From: JAPULR01 sp965238215
GTDB taxonomy: Bacteria; Chloroflexota; Dehalococcoidia; Lucifugimonadales; GCA-2712585
Reading direction: 5' to 3'
DNA length: 64,000 nt
Assembly: GCA_965238215.1 (NCBI GenBank)
Contig: OZ250180.1
Span: 1,550,001 to 1,614,000, forward strand
The notes beneath the pieces were generated by a model, which saw only the letters and a program-made list of their open reading frames with translations, did no database searches and was not told where the DNA came from. Positions 40,585 to 49,355 of this stretch are shown piece after piece (position 1 is the first letter of the stretch; every line of letters starts with the position of its first letter). The translations under genes and the position numbers were made by a program.

Positions 40585-41802
40585 CTGTTGCTCTCGCCCT
40601 CGGGATAATCGAGCGCGGGGGCCTGTCTCCGGCACCATCAGCCCCACAACCAGCAGGCCCCAGGAAAGCACCGCCCACAGCATGAAGCCGGGGACGAAAG
40701 ACCCCAGCCAGTCGGTCATGAACCCCACCGACATGGGGCCTATGATGGCAATCCCGCTGGCCACGGCGAACATCGTCGCCCATGCCACAGCCACCTGTCC
40801 TTCCGAAATGCCCTTCATTTCCATAGGAATTGTCATCAGCACGGGCAGATAGATAAAGCTGGCGATGCCCAATGCAACAATCGCGACGTATATAACCGCT
40901 TCGTTCTGGAAGAGGAAGCAACCCATCCCCGCCAGCCCCACCACCGCGCCTGGAATCACCAGGAAGGGCTTTCGCACCCCCAATCGCGCACTAAGAAACC
41001 CGCCCGTCAGCGACGCCACGACTCCCACTATAGAAATCAGGCCCACTATCGAGCCCGCCTTCGTGAGGGACATCCCAAAGACCTCGTTATAGTAGGTGGG
41101 CAGCCACGTTGTCAGCGCCAGGTTCTGGGCGAATGCCGCGCCGTCGGCCAGCCCCAGCAGCAGTATCGTCTTGGAGCGAACGGACCTCGCCATCTCCCGG
41201 ATGGACACCCTTCGCACCTTCCCTTCCGCGGCGGGCGGCGGCACCCTGCCGAAGGCCACCCAAACCACCCCGACCACCAGCATCGCCATCCCGAATAACA
41301 TAAGCGTCGACTGCCATCCAATGGCTGAAGACAGAGGCCCGGAGGCAAATGTGCCGATGCCGATGCCCAGGATGAAGAAGGTCATGTGCAGGCTGTTCAT
41401 CAGCGGCAGCTCCCTCGCACTGAACCACCGCATAAGGATGGGCGCCGTGGCCGGCATGATTAACACGAAGGCCAGCGCGTGCACCAGTCGCAGCGAAAGC
41501 AGGACCATGAAGTGGTCCGCCAGGAAAGTCAGGCCCATGGCGGCAGCAACCACGCATCCGACGGCGAATACAAGCTTCAGGGGGGCCTTGCCCACCAAAA
41601 TCCCTCCGGGTATCACGAACAGGGCTTGCGTTATCAGCACGCCGGACATGAGGAAGCTGGCGGCCCCCCGGCTCACCTGGTACTCATCGATGATGAGGGG
41701 CATGACGGGGGTTACGACGGAGAAGTTGGCGGAATAGAATAGGTTGAAAAGCAGGATTATCCCTGCTATGACGAATCGATATCGGCTCTTCTTCGGATCC
41801 AA
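40582..41802 (-). CDS. MFS transporter
   Basis: This 406-aa protein has about 12 hydrophobic segments in two six-helix halves, the pattern of the major facilitator superfamily. The first half has the usual Gly-Gly-Ile-Leu-Val-Gly-Lys loop near residue 68; Gly-Gly-Phe-Leu-Ser-Ala-Arg-Leu-Gly-Val-Arg is the equivalent in the second half near 265. No energy-coupling partner is required. The cargo cannot be deduced; it stands alone on this strand. Confidence 0.85.
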   Translation of the reverse strand: MDPKKSRYRFVIAGIILLFNLFYSANFSVVTPVMPLIIDEYQVSRGAASFLMSGVLITQALFVIPGGILVGKAPLKLVFAVGCVVAAAMGLTFLADHFMVLLSLRLVHALAFVLIMPATAPILMRWFSARELPLMNSLHMTFFILGIGIGTFASGPLSSAIGWQSTLMLFGMAMLVVGVVWVAFGRVPPPAAEGKVRRVSIREMARSVRSKTILLLGLADGAAFAQNLALTTWLPTYYNEVFGMSLTKAGSIVGLISIVGVVASLTGGFLSARLGVRKPFLVIPGAVVGLAGMGCFLFQNEAVIYVAIVALGIASFIYLPVLMTIPMEMKGISEGQVAVAWATMFAVASGIAIIGPMSVGFMTDWLGSFVPGFMLWAVLSWGLLVVGLMVPETGPRARLSRGREQQ

Positions 41803-41912
41803 CTTATTTCTAATGGAGGCGCACCCTTCGTGCTTTCTGCCGTAGGGGGAGACTATCTTAGACGCACTGGGTGGAGTTTGTCATTCCGAAGGGCGCCGGA
41901 AGGAGAAGGGGA

Positions 41913-42016
41913 GGGCAGGTTTGAAACCAGCCCCTACGGGTTAGGGTCTTGCCATCGGATAAACCATCTACGTAATAGACGGGGAAAGGGAGGTTCGCGA
42001 ACCACCCCTACCAGAT
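41913..42016. repeat. Compound palindromic repeat, copy 3
   Basis: The unit has two palindromes, GGGCAGGTTTGAAACCAGCC and GGGAGGTTCGCGAACCACCC, joined by about 60 bases containing CATCGGATAAACC. The same order and linker occur at 43740-43842. It fills most of the 41803-42109 gap, where I see no gene. Confidence 0.75.
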
Positions 42017-42109
42017 GAGACGCAAGTTCGCCGCCCGCTTCGGGACAATCATTGGCTTTTAGTATGTCCTGTAACTACAATTTTGTAATATGGTGAAGAG
42101 CAACTGTGC

Positions 42110-42399
42110 TTGCGTTGGACTTGGAACCAGGCCAAGAATCGGGCGAATCTCAGAGCGCACGGTCTCAGCTTCGAGGCTGCAATGGTCGTGTTTGTCGATC
42201 CCATGTCTGTGCCGCGGGAAGACCCATATCCAGATGAGCAAAGGTAGAGACCATGGGCATGGTAGGAAATCAAGTCGTAACGGTAGTCCACACATGTCCC
42301 GCCTTTGACGAAGAGACTGGCGAAGCTATCGGACGCATCATCTCCGCACGTAAGGCAACGAGTCATGAAAGGATGGCCTATGAAGAAGGACTTTACTGA
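42110..42399 (+). pseudogene. brnT: BrnT-type toxin, frameshifted
   Basis: From TTG 42110 the first frame gives a BrnT start (Arg-Trp-Thr-Trp-Asn-Gln-Ala-Lys-Asn-Arg, His-Gly-Leu-Ser-Phe-Glu) and runs to a TAG at 42245. The end of BrnT continues in another frame: Met-Gly-Met-Val-Gly-Asn, Arg-Ile-Ile-Ser-Ala-Arg-Lys-Ala-Thr, His-Glu-Arg, to a TGA at 42397. One lost base near 42250 plus a TGG-to-TAG change accounts for both. BrnT is a RelE-fold ribonuclease toxin. Its antitoxin gene overlaps its end, as in intact brnTA operons. Confidence 0.75.
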
Positions 42400-42536
42400 G
42401 TTACCGTCAGACGTTCAGGCGCAGATACAGGCCATAGAGGCTCTGCCGGACGACCAGATTGACACAACCGACGTTCCAGAGATTCTCGACTGGTCCGACG
42501 CCAGGCGCGGGGTTTTCTACCGGCCTATAAAGAAAC

Positions 42537-43550
42537 GGCGATTATCTACTTGACGCAATTGGTGCAGTGGACACCGCAGGTTGGACGAGGCATTCCAACC
42601 GGGTGCCACCTGTAATTGCCCAGAGGCGATGCACATGAATGGATTAAACTTCAACGCGATAGATGTGGAGACGGCCAATGCGGACCGTTCGACAATCTGC
42701 CAGATCGGGATAGTACATGTCCGCGACGGCCATATACGCGACAGATGGGAGTCCCTAGTCGACCCAGAGGACTGGTTCGACGCTTATAACATAGACATCC
42801 ACGGCATATCGGGGGAGACGGTCGAAGGTGCCCCAACCCTGTCGGCGTTGGACGGTGAACTCCGCGCCCGACTCGGTGCGTCAGCTGTGGTCAGTCACAC
42901 CAACTTTGACCGCGTGGCTATCGAACGCGCCATGGAGAAGTACAGCTTGAGCCAACTTCAGACCACGTGGCTGGACAGCGCCAAGGTCGTTCGTCGAGCA
43001 TGGCCAGACCGCTACTCCCGTAAAGGTTATGGACTGGCTTCGGTCGCTAAGGATTTGGGGATAACCTTTCGGCATCATGACGCCCTTGAGGACGCCACCG
43101 CAGCGGCAGAGATCGTAATTCGAGCTTCGGAGGAAACCGGACTCGACATTTCTGGGTGGCTCAAACGTACCGCAAGGCCGATCAATCCCAAGCGGCGCAA
43201 CGGTGGGAGCGCAATCCAGATTGAGGATGCGAACTCAGAAGGGCTCCTTTTCGGAGAGACGGTAGTTTTCACCGGCAGCCTAGGTGTAACCCGCCAGCAG
43301 GCCACTGACTTGGCTATTCAGGTGGGCTGCGAGGTTCGGGTATCAGTGACGAAACGCACTACAATCCTGGTGGTGGGACTGCAGGACAAGGAAAGGTTAA
43401 ATGGATACACCAAGAGCTCGAAGCATAGAAAGACCGAGAGTCTCGTCAGAAAAGGTGCTGGCATCCAGATACTGTCTGAAGCGGACTTTCACGCGATGCT
43501 TAGTGTCACCACAAGGAACCATCGCTAGTTGTATCAAGTAGATAATCCCC
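42537..43550 (+). mobile_element. ~1.0 kb insertion with terminal inverted repeats carrying an exonuclease-BRCT gene
   Basis: The left end (from 42537) GGCGATTATCTACTTGACGC and the reverse complement of the right end (from 43550) GGGGATTATCTACTTGATAC match at 17 of 20 bases, with a perfect 14-base core at 42540-42553 and 43534-43547. Outside lie AAAGAAAC (42529-42536) and AAAGCAGC (43551-43558), consistent with an 8-base target duplication carrying two changes, or a 4-base AAAG duplication. It interrupts brnA. It encodes no transposase, only the exonuclease-BRCT protein, so it would be a non-autonomous unit moved in trans. Confidence 0.75.
42635..43528 (+). CDS. DEDDh 3'-5' exonuclease with C-terminal BRCT domain
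   Basis: About 297 aa from ATG 42635 (AGAGG upstream; ATG 42629 and TTG 42581 are also in frame). The N-terminal domain is a DEDDh exonuclease: Ala-Ile-Asp-Val-Glu-Thr-Ala-Asn (Asp/Glu pair), His-Thr-Asn-Phe-Asp (second Asp), and His-His-Asp-Ala-Leu-Glu-Asp-Ala (His and last Asp). The C-terminal ~90 residues are a BRCT domain: Val-Val-Phe-Thr-Gly-Ser-Leu, Val-Gly-Cys-Glu-Val, Ser-Lys-His-Arg-Lys-Thr. This architecture resembles PolC/epsilon proofreading relatives and occurs as scattered accessory genes. The catalytic set is complete. It is the only gene of the insertion in brnA. Confidence 0.85.
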   Translation: MNGLNFNAIDVETANADRSTICQIGIVHVRDGHIRDRWESLVDPEDWFDAYNIDIHGISGETVEGAPTLSALDGELRARLGASAVVSHTNFDRVAIERAMEKYSLSQLQTTWLDSAKVVRRAWPDRYSRKGYGLASVAKDLGITFRHHDALEDATAAAEIVIRASEETGLDISGWLKRTARPINPKRRNGGSAIQIEDANSEGLLFGETVVFTGSLGVTRQQATDLAIQVGCEVRVSVTKRTTILVVGLQDKERLNGYTKSSKHRKTESLVRKGAGIQILSEADFHAMLSVTTRNHR

Positions 43551-43739
43551 AAAGCAGCAGATTACGCTAAGGCTCGATGCAGACATCATAGCCTGGTTCA
43601 AGGCCCATACTCGTAACGGTCGTGGGTATCAAACAGACATCAATGGAGCGCTTCGCGCGCACGTCCAGCGGTCGGCTCGTTCGGTAAGGTAGTCTTGGCA
43701 GTCGCTTCGATCCACCGGGCGCATGGAACTTTCGGAGAT

Positions 43740-43842
43740 GGCGGGTTTGAAACCCGCCCCTACAGGTCGGGGTCTCAACATCGGATAAACCGCCTATGCA
43801 ATAATCGGGGAAAGGGCGGTTCGCGAACCGCCCCTACCAGAT
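43740..43842. repeat. Compound palindromic repeat, copy 4
   Basis: GGCGGGTTTGAAACCCGCCC, a ~60-base linker with CATCGGATAAACC, then GGGCGGTTCGCGAACCGCCC. It has the same bipartite design as 41913-42016, about 1.8 kb away on the other side of the broken brnTA locus. Together with the end of brnA it fills the gap before the aminopeptidase gene. Confidence 0.78.
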
Positions 43843-43970
43843 GGGGGGTAAAATCGTCCGATTCTACGTGAGCGGTCTTTTCTAGTCTGGACACCAACCC
43901 CAAAAGACTGTAGTTTTTTATGGGCGCTTCTAAACACCGGCGCGCCAGTCTCAACCTCCAAGGAGCGAAG

Positions 43971-46574
43971 ATGACCCAGTCCTCTCCCTACCGACTGCCC
44001 CCCAACGTCCGGCCTACGGCCTACAGGCTGACGCTGACGCCGGACCTGGAGAACTTCACCTTCACCGGCCAGGTGTCCATAGACCTGCAGGTTTCCGAAG
44101 AAACGGGTCGGGTGCTGTTAAACGCCGCTGAGCTTGAGATAACCGCCGCTAGCATCACGGACGCATACGGCGGCCCCATGCCCGCGTCCGGGATTCTTCT
44201 TGACGAAAAGCGGGAGCGGGTCTTCCTGACGTTTCCCAGGGAGATTGCTACGGGCAGGGCAACCCTGTCGATGGAATTTTCCGGCATCCTCAACGACCAG
44301 CTGCGGGGCTTCTATCGGTGCCGCTACACGGACGCAGACGGAGCCGAACGCAACATGGCCGCCACGCAATTCGAAGCCACGGATGCCCGCCGCGCCTTTC
44401 CCTGCTGGGACGAGCCTGCCGCCAAGGCCACCTTCGAGCTAACCCTCCGCATCCCGTCGGAGCTAATCGCAGTATCGAACACCATGCCCGAGGCGGAGAC
44501 GCCCGCCGAGAACGGCACGAAAGAAGTCCTCTTCGCCCCGACGCCAAAGATGTCCACCTACCTGCTGGCATTCATCGTTGGCGACCTGGCCGCCGTGGAA
44601 GAACGCGCCCCCAACGGCACTCTCGTGCGCATCTGGGCCACCCGCGGCAAGGAGGAGCAGGGCCGCTTCGCCCTCGAAACCGCCGTCGACCTGCTGGCCT
44701 ACCTGGACTTCTACTTCGGAATTCCGTACCCCCTGGAGAAGTTGGACCACCTAGCCCTGCCGGACTTCGCCGCGGGCGCTATGGAGAACTGGGGGGCTAT
44801 CACCTACCGGGAAATTGCCCTCCTGTTCGACCCGGCCAACTCCGCCGCCAACACCCGCCAGCGCATTGCCGAAATCATTGCTCACGAGATGGCACATATG
44901 TGGTTCGGCGACCTGGTCACCATGGAGTGGTGGGACGACCTCTGGCTCAACGAGAGCTTCGCCTCCTGGATGGGCAACAAGGCCGTGGACCACATTCGTC
45001 CGGAGTGGGATATGTGGACCCAGTTCGTCTACCAGGACACTAACGGCGGCTTAAGTCTTGACGGTCTGAAAAACTCGCATCCCATCGAGATGCAGGTAAC
45101 CAATCCCGCTGAGATTGGCGAGCTTTTCGATGCCATCAGCTACAACAAGGGCGGTGCAGTGCTCCGGATGCTGGAAGATTTTCTGGGGGAAGAAACTTTC
45201 CGCCAGGGAATTCACCAGTACCTGAAGAGCCACCAGTACGGCAACGCCCGCACTGAAGACCTGTGGGCCAGCCTGGAACAGGTTTCCGGCAAGCCCATTA
45301 CGGCCATCATGAACACTTGGGTCAAGCAGGCCGGCTATCCCGTCCTTACTGTGGAGGAATCCACCGACGCCAACTTCAGAGGCCCTGTCTTATCGCTCAC
45401 GCAAAGCCGCTTCCTCTATGACCGACTGATGAACCCGGAGGACGATGACGACTCCCGCTGGCATGTGCCCATAAGCATCCAACAGGCCGGTGCGCCATCC
45501 AGGAACACCACCCTCATGGAAGGCAACATCCTGAAAGCGTCCCTTGATTCAGCCGACGACGCGGGCTGGGTCAAAGTCAACGCCGGCCAAACGGGGTTCT
45601 ACCGCGTCAACTACGACGCCGACCAGTGGAAACGTCTGGGAGAAGCCGTCGGCTCCATGGAACTGCCGGCCACCGACCGTCTCGGCCTACAGAACGACGC
45701 CTACGCCCTGATGCGCGCCGGCACCCTCTCTCCCGCCACGTTCCTCTCCCTGGCGGAGAACTACCGCGGCGAGACCCACGTTTCCGTGTGGAGCGACCTG
45801 GCCTCCAACCTCGGATCCTTCGACAACCTCATTGGCAGCCAGCCCTACTACGACCGGTTCCTGCCCTTCGCCCAGAGTATTTTTAGAAAGGCCGCCCAAC
45901 GGATAGGCTGGGAGCCTCATCCCGACGAAGGACACCTGGACACGCTGCTGCGGACCACCATACTGGGGCAGCTGGGCGCATACGGCGACGAAGCGACGAT
46001 TCAGGAAGCGCGGGCCCGCTTTGACCGTTTCCTGGAGCGGCCCGAATCGCTGTCCCCCGACCTGCGGGGAATGGTCATCTCACTGACGGCCCAGGCCGGC
46101 GACGGGGACACCTTCGACACACTCCTGCAGTTGGAGGATGCGGCGGACCTGCAGGAAGAGAAGATGCGCCTGCTGCGCGCCCTCACCCGGTTCCAGCGGG
46201 GAGACCTGCTCCAGAAGACCCTGGACCTAACCCTCAGCTCGCGTGTTCGCACCCAGGACACCGTGTCGCTGGTTATCGGAGTGGCCGTTAACCGAATTGG
46301 CGGGGACATGGCCTGGGAGTTCATCAAGAACAACTGGGACGAGTTCAACCGACGCTACGGCGCGGGCGGATTCGCCATCATGCACCTGGTCAGCATCATT
46401 GGGCGGTTCACCACCTTGGAGCACGCCGCCGACGTGGAGGCGTTCTTCGCCGAGCATCCGGCGCCGGGAGCACAGAGGACCATCCAACAGGCCCTGGAGC
46501 GCATCCGAATCAACGCCCGGTGGCTGGAGGTTCGGGGAGCGGAGGCCGGCGAGTGGCTGAGCGCGCGGAGTTAA
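43971..46574 (+). CDS. M1-family zinc aminopeptidase
   Basis: This 867-aa enzyme from ATG 43971 (AAGGAG 5 bases upstream) removes N-terminal amino acids from peptides. It has the M1 Gly-Ala-Met-Glu-Asn substrate motif near residue 270, the zinc site His-Glu-Met-Ala-His at about 305-309 with Asn-Glu-Ser-Phe-Ala giving the third ligand about 18 residues on, and a C-terminal helical ERAP1-like domain. No signal peptide is present, so it is probably cytoplasmic. It is closest in layout to puromycin-sensitive aminopeptidases. Confidence 0.95.
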   Translation: MTQSSPYRLPPNVRPTAYRLTLTPDLENFTFTGQVSIDLQVSEETGRVLLNAAELEITAASITDAYGGPMPASGILLDEKRERVFLTFPREIATGRATLSMEFSGILNDQLRGFYRCRYTDADGAERNMAATQFEATDARRAFPCWDEPAAKATFELTLRIPSELIAVSNTMPEAETPAENGTKEVLFAPTPKMSTYLLAFIVGDLAAVEERAPNGTLVRIWATRGKEEQGRFALETAVDLLAYLDFYFGIPYPLEKLDHLALPDFAAGAMENWGAITYREIALLFDPANSAANTRQRIAEIIAHEMAHMWFGDLVTMEWWDDLWLNESFASWMGNKAVDHIRPEWDMWTQFVYQDTNGGLSLDGLKNSHPIEMQVTNPAEIGELFDAISYNKGGAVLRMLEDFLGEETFRQGIHQYLKSHQYGNARTEDLWASLEQVSGKPITAIMNTWVKQAGYPVLTVEESTDANFRGPVLSLTQSRFLYDRLMNPEDDDDSRWHVPISIQQAGAPSRNTTLMEGNILKASLDSADDAGWVKVNAGQTGFYRVNYDADQWKRLGEAVGSMELPATDRLGLQNDAYALMRAGTLSPATFLSLAENYRGETHVSVWSDLASNLGSFDNLIGSQPYYDRFLPFAQSIFRKAAQRIGWEPHPDEGHLDTLLRTTILGQLGAYGDEATIQEARARFDRFLERPESLSPDLRGMVISLTAQAGDGDTFDTLLQLEDAADLQEEKMRLLRALTRFQRGDLLQKTLDLTLSSRVRTQDTVSLVIGVAVNRIGGDMAWEFIKNNWDEFNRRYGAGGFAIMHLVSIIGRFTTLEHAADVEAFFAEHPAPGAQRTIQQALERIRINARWLEVRGAEAGEWLSARS

Positions 46575-46617
46575 TTTTGACTGCGCTGAGGAGCATATTG
46601 CCACAAGTTCGCGCAGA

Positions 46618-47751
46618 GTGGCGGAATTTCCAACCATCCGGGGCAGGGCACAACATCTGCCTCCGAGGCGGGCCGTCCCTAGGATATTGAACCGGGCGAA
46701 TTTTCTTTCCCTGGTTTCATCGCTTTTTTCCCGCATTCGCCTCGGCGATGGGCCAGCGGTGTTCGTGTTGCTGCTCATCGTGCTGGCGCCCCTGGCCTGC
46801 CATCGGGCCGACCCGTCGGAAGATCCGGGAAGTCTCGTCATATACGCCGCGCGTGAGGAGCAGCTAGTCGGCCCCGTGGTGGAAAGTTTTCGGCAGGAGA
46901 CGGGAGTGCGGGTGAAGGTGAAGTACGGCGGCACGGCGCAGGTGGCGGCTACTCTCCTAGAAGAGGGCGACGCCAGCCCCGCCGACCTGTTCTGGACGCG
47001 AGACCCCGGAGGGCTGGGCGCCCTTTCCGGCAAGCTCAAGTCTCTGCCCTCGGACATTCTGGATCTAGTGCCCAACAGGGCCCGCTCTTCCGAAGGCCAA
47101 TGGGTGGGCATAACGGCTAGGGTGCGGGCGCTGGTCTATAACCCCCGGCGGGTAGATCCCAGTGAGCTTCCCCGCTCCCTCCGTGAGCTAACGCAAGCCC
47201 GCTGGAAGGACCGGGTAGGGTGGTCGCCCACCAGCGGACCCACCCAGACCATGATCACCTTCATGCGCGCCGCCTGGGGGGAGGAGGAGACTCGCCGCTG
47301 GCTTGCAGCCCTGGAGAAGAACGGCGCGGTCAAGTTCGGCGGACACACTTCGGTGGTGGCAGCGGTGCACCGGGGCGAGGTCGACGTGGGGCTGGTCAAC
47401 CACTACTACGTCCACCGGTTCAGGGAAGAGTACGGCCAGGACGCCGCCGTCGCGAATCATCACCTGCCGGAGAAGGGGCCGGGCAACCTGGCCATGGTAT
47501 CCGGCGCGGGCGTCCTGCGAACGGCGCGGAATGAGGCCAACGCCCACGCCTTTCTGCGGTACTTACTTTCATCCCACGTCCAAGCGTACTTCACCCATAA
47601 GACCTTCGAGTATCCCATGGTAGAGGCTGTGCCCATCCATCCAGACCTCACACCTCTGGCGGAAATCAACACCCCAGAGGCAGACATGGACGACTTGGCT
47701 GACTTGCAGGCGACGCTAGGGTTGCTGCGGGAGTTGGGGGTTGTGCCGTGA
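46618..47751 (+). CDS. Iron-type ABC transporter substrate-binding protein
   Basis: This protein of up to 377 aa resembles FbpA/family-1 binding proteins: Leu-Val-Ile-Tyr-Ala-Ala-Arg-Glu-Glu-Gln, Tyr-Gly-Gly-Thr-Ala-Gln-Val, Asp-Leu-Phe-Trp, and a late Val-Asn-His-Tyr-Tyr region with the Tyr pair that often holds Fe(III). A hydrophobic stretch ending Leu-Ala-Pro-Leu-Ala-Cys looks like a lipobox, so it is a lipoprotein. The GTG at 46618 gives an unusually long leader, and a later start is likely. No permease gene follows, so it is another orphan binding protein. Confidence 0.83.
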   Translation: MAEFPTIRGRAQHLPPRRAVPRILNRANFLSLVSSLFSRIRLGDGPAVFVLLLIVLAPLACHRADPSEDPGSLVIYAAREEQLVGPVVESFRQETGVRVKVKYGGTAQVAATLLEEGDASPADLFWTRDPGGLGALSGKLKSLPSDILDLVPNRARSSEGQWVGITARVRALVYNPRRVDPSELPRSLRELTQARWKDRVGWSPTSGPTQTMITFMRAAWGEEETRRWLAALEKNGAVKFGGHTSVVAAVHRGEVDVGLVNHYYVHRFREEYGQDAAVANHHLPEKGPGNLAMVSGAGVLRTARNEANAHAFLRYLLSSHVQAYFTHKTFEYPMVEAVPIHPDLTPLAEINTPEADMDDLADLQATLGLLRELGVVP

Positions 47752-47883
47752 AAATCACAAGTGGGTAATGAATAGTGGAGAGTAGGGAAGTGTTTTCCTT
47801 AAGGCCTCAGATTCGATGCATTCATACTAGGGCTGCAGGCCGCGATTTTCACCCGCCTGCGGCTCTTCGGGCTTGGAGTGTCG

Positions 47884-48096
47884 CTATCCTATCAATTGCA
47901 GAATGATGTTCAACCCGCCCAAGAACAAGCCCACGCCGCTAATTGTTGCCACCATTAAGACCCTCAACGCCTTGATATCCCCCCGAACATCCGCCAAGTC
48001 TGCTTTGGTGGCATAGTGCTGACGAAATTCGTCTCGCAACAACGCCAGTTCTTCCCTAAGCTCACTTCGGGTAATGGGCTGTTCCGCCATTGCCAT
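47884..48096 (-). CDS. Small membrane protein with N-terminal coiled coil
   Basis: 70 aa from ATG 48096 (GGAGG 6 bases upstream). The N-terminal half is a charged amphipathic helix (Arg-Ser-Glu-Leu-Arg-Glu-Glu-Leu, Lys-Ala-Asp-Leu-Ala-Asp-Val). The C-terminal ~25 residues are one membrane segment (Leu-Met-Val-Ala-Thr-Ile-Ser-Gly-Val-Gly-Leu-Phe-Leu). It resembles short DUF1640/coiled-coil membrane proteins with no known function. Confidence 0.65.
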   Translation of the reverse strand: MAMAEQPITRSELREELALLRDEFRQHYATKADLADVRGDIKALRVLMVATISGVGLFLGGLNIILQLIG

Positions 48097-48252
48097 TGCT
48101 ATCCTCCGATACTCTCTGTACCGGAGCCTAGCACAACTGATGTTCGATAACAAGCAGCGCTCAGCCAACTTGTTCTCTGTACCCCTTCGGTCAGTGGTCT
48201 AATCACGCAAACACGAAAGAGATTTCTCACCGCGCAGTGCTGTCTTTTGATA

Positions 48253-49155
48253 TCAACCTCCGTAGTAGCTTCTAAGACCATCCATCAAGACCTTAGGAGC
48301 CTCTGTTAGGGTAATCTTCCACGCTCCTGAAGACGCCTTCGATATCATTTCCCCTACCCAAGCTCTAACCTTCAGACCAAGTTTGCCTTCTGAAGCATAT
48401 GGTTCAGCCGAAATCGCCCTATTGAGTTCACACAGGTCTTTCTTACTAACTTCGTGTTTACTCAAGTGATCCAATAGTGAGGCAATATCGCCCATGCGGA
48501 TGGGATTGACTTGTTGTTGCACGTTCTCACCGCTGGCGACGAAATTGTGGTCGCCGTAGATGTTAAGGTTAAAGAGGTTTCTAACCGTCTCTTGCTTTAC
48601 TTCTCCGCTCTTTAGGTTCTCCGACGTGACATTGTTCTCCTGGAGGCCAAGCATGAAATCCAGCAGTTTGTTCTTGATCTTATCCAAGACTCCCGCGATG
48701 TTTGAAGGAAGTATCGGTTGGTATGCACTTACTAATATCATCCCATCAGTCATTTGCGTTGCTTTTCTAGCCAGCTTCACGAATTCTTGCGGCCATACCC
48801 TCTGCAAACTCTTGCCTTTCAGAATCAACATTCCTTCAAGTTCACCTACACCTTGAGAGAAGATTAGGTTCTCAGCGAAATTCTTTATATGTTCAGGTAG
48901 GCCCTAAGTGGGCAAAGGCATATTTCTTACTAAACTCTGGAATGGCCCAGAGAAAGTGCCACGATTATTAGGCCTGAACCGCCGATAGCTGGGTACTTTG
49001 CTTCGATCGGTATAGCCATTGAGCTCAGAGTCAACCCATTCCCGAAATTCCGGCAACCCTAATCCACTTGCAAGAATCTTGGCTTTTCTCAGGGTATTTG
49101 AGACGCTCGCAGATTCATCAACCAAATCTGAGCGAATCTTGTCGATTAGAGCCAT
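48253..49155 (-). pseudogene. AbiTii-domain gene broken by one in-frame TAG
   Basis: ATG 49155 opens an AbiTii-like N-terminus: Leu-Val-Asp-Glu-Ser-Ala-Ser-Val, Leu-Arg-Lys-Ala-Lys-Ile-Leu-Ala, Trp-Val-Asp-Ser-Glu-Leu-Asn-Gly-Tyr, Gly-Pro-Phe. TAG at 48904-48906 is codon 84. The same frame continues without another stop through Leu-Pro-Glu-His-Ile, Asn-Leu-Ile-Phe-Ser-Gln-Gly-Val-Gly-Glu-Leu, Asn-Ile-Tyr-Gly-Asp-His-Asn and ends at 48253; full length would be 300 codons. AbiTii proteins are linked with abortive infection, so this may be a lost phage-defence gene. Composition is lower in GC than neighbours. Confidence 0.82.
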
Positions 49156-49355
49156 TTCTTTCCCAACCTTCCAACGTTGCTACTGTTCTTAATTTACCAT
49201 AGTCCCGCGACCCTCTAATTGCCGCTTCTTGCGGCCTGTGCTACATTGCGACTGGAGCGCAACGAGATTCTTCGCTTCGCTCGGAATGACAGAGGTTGCG
49301 CTCGGAAAGACAGTCGCTTCATAGGCTCGCGCCACACCAACCCAAGGAGTTGAAA

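Larger units (their letters stand above)
42380..43692 (+). pseudogene. brnA: BrnA antitoxin split by a ~1 kb insertion
   Basis: The 5' part (42380-42532) encodes the BrnA start and Val-Pro-Glu-Ile-Leu-Asp-Trp, Arg-Gly-Val-Phe-Tyr-Arg-Pro-Ile-Lys. The 3' part (43555-43692) resumes with Gln-Gln-Ile-Thr-Leu-Arg-Leu-Asp-Ala-Asp, Trp-Phe-Lys-Ala-His and Gly-Arg-Gly-Tyr-Gln-Thr-Asp-Ile-Asn, the DNA-binding end of BrnA. Removing 42533-43550 plus one AAAG copy restores one continuous reading frame across the junction. Confidence 0.88.
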
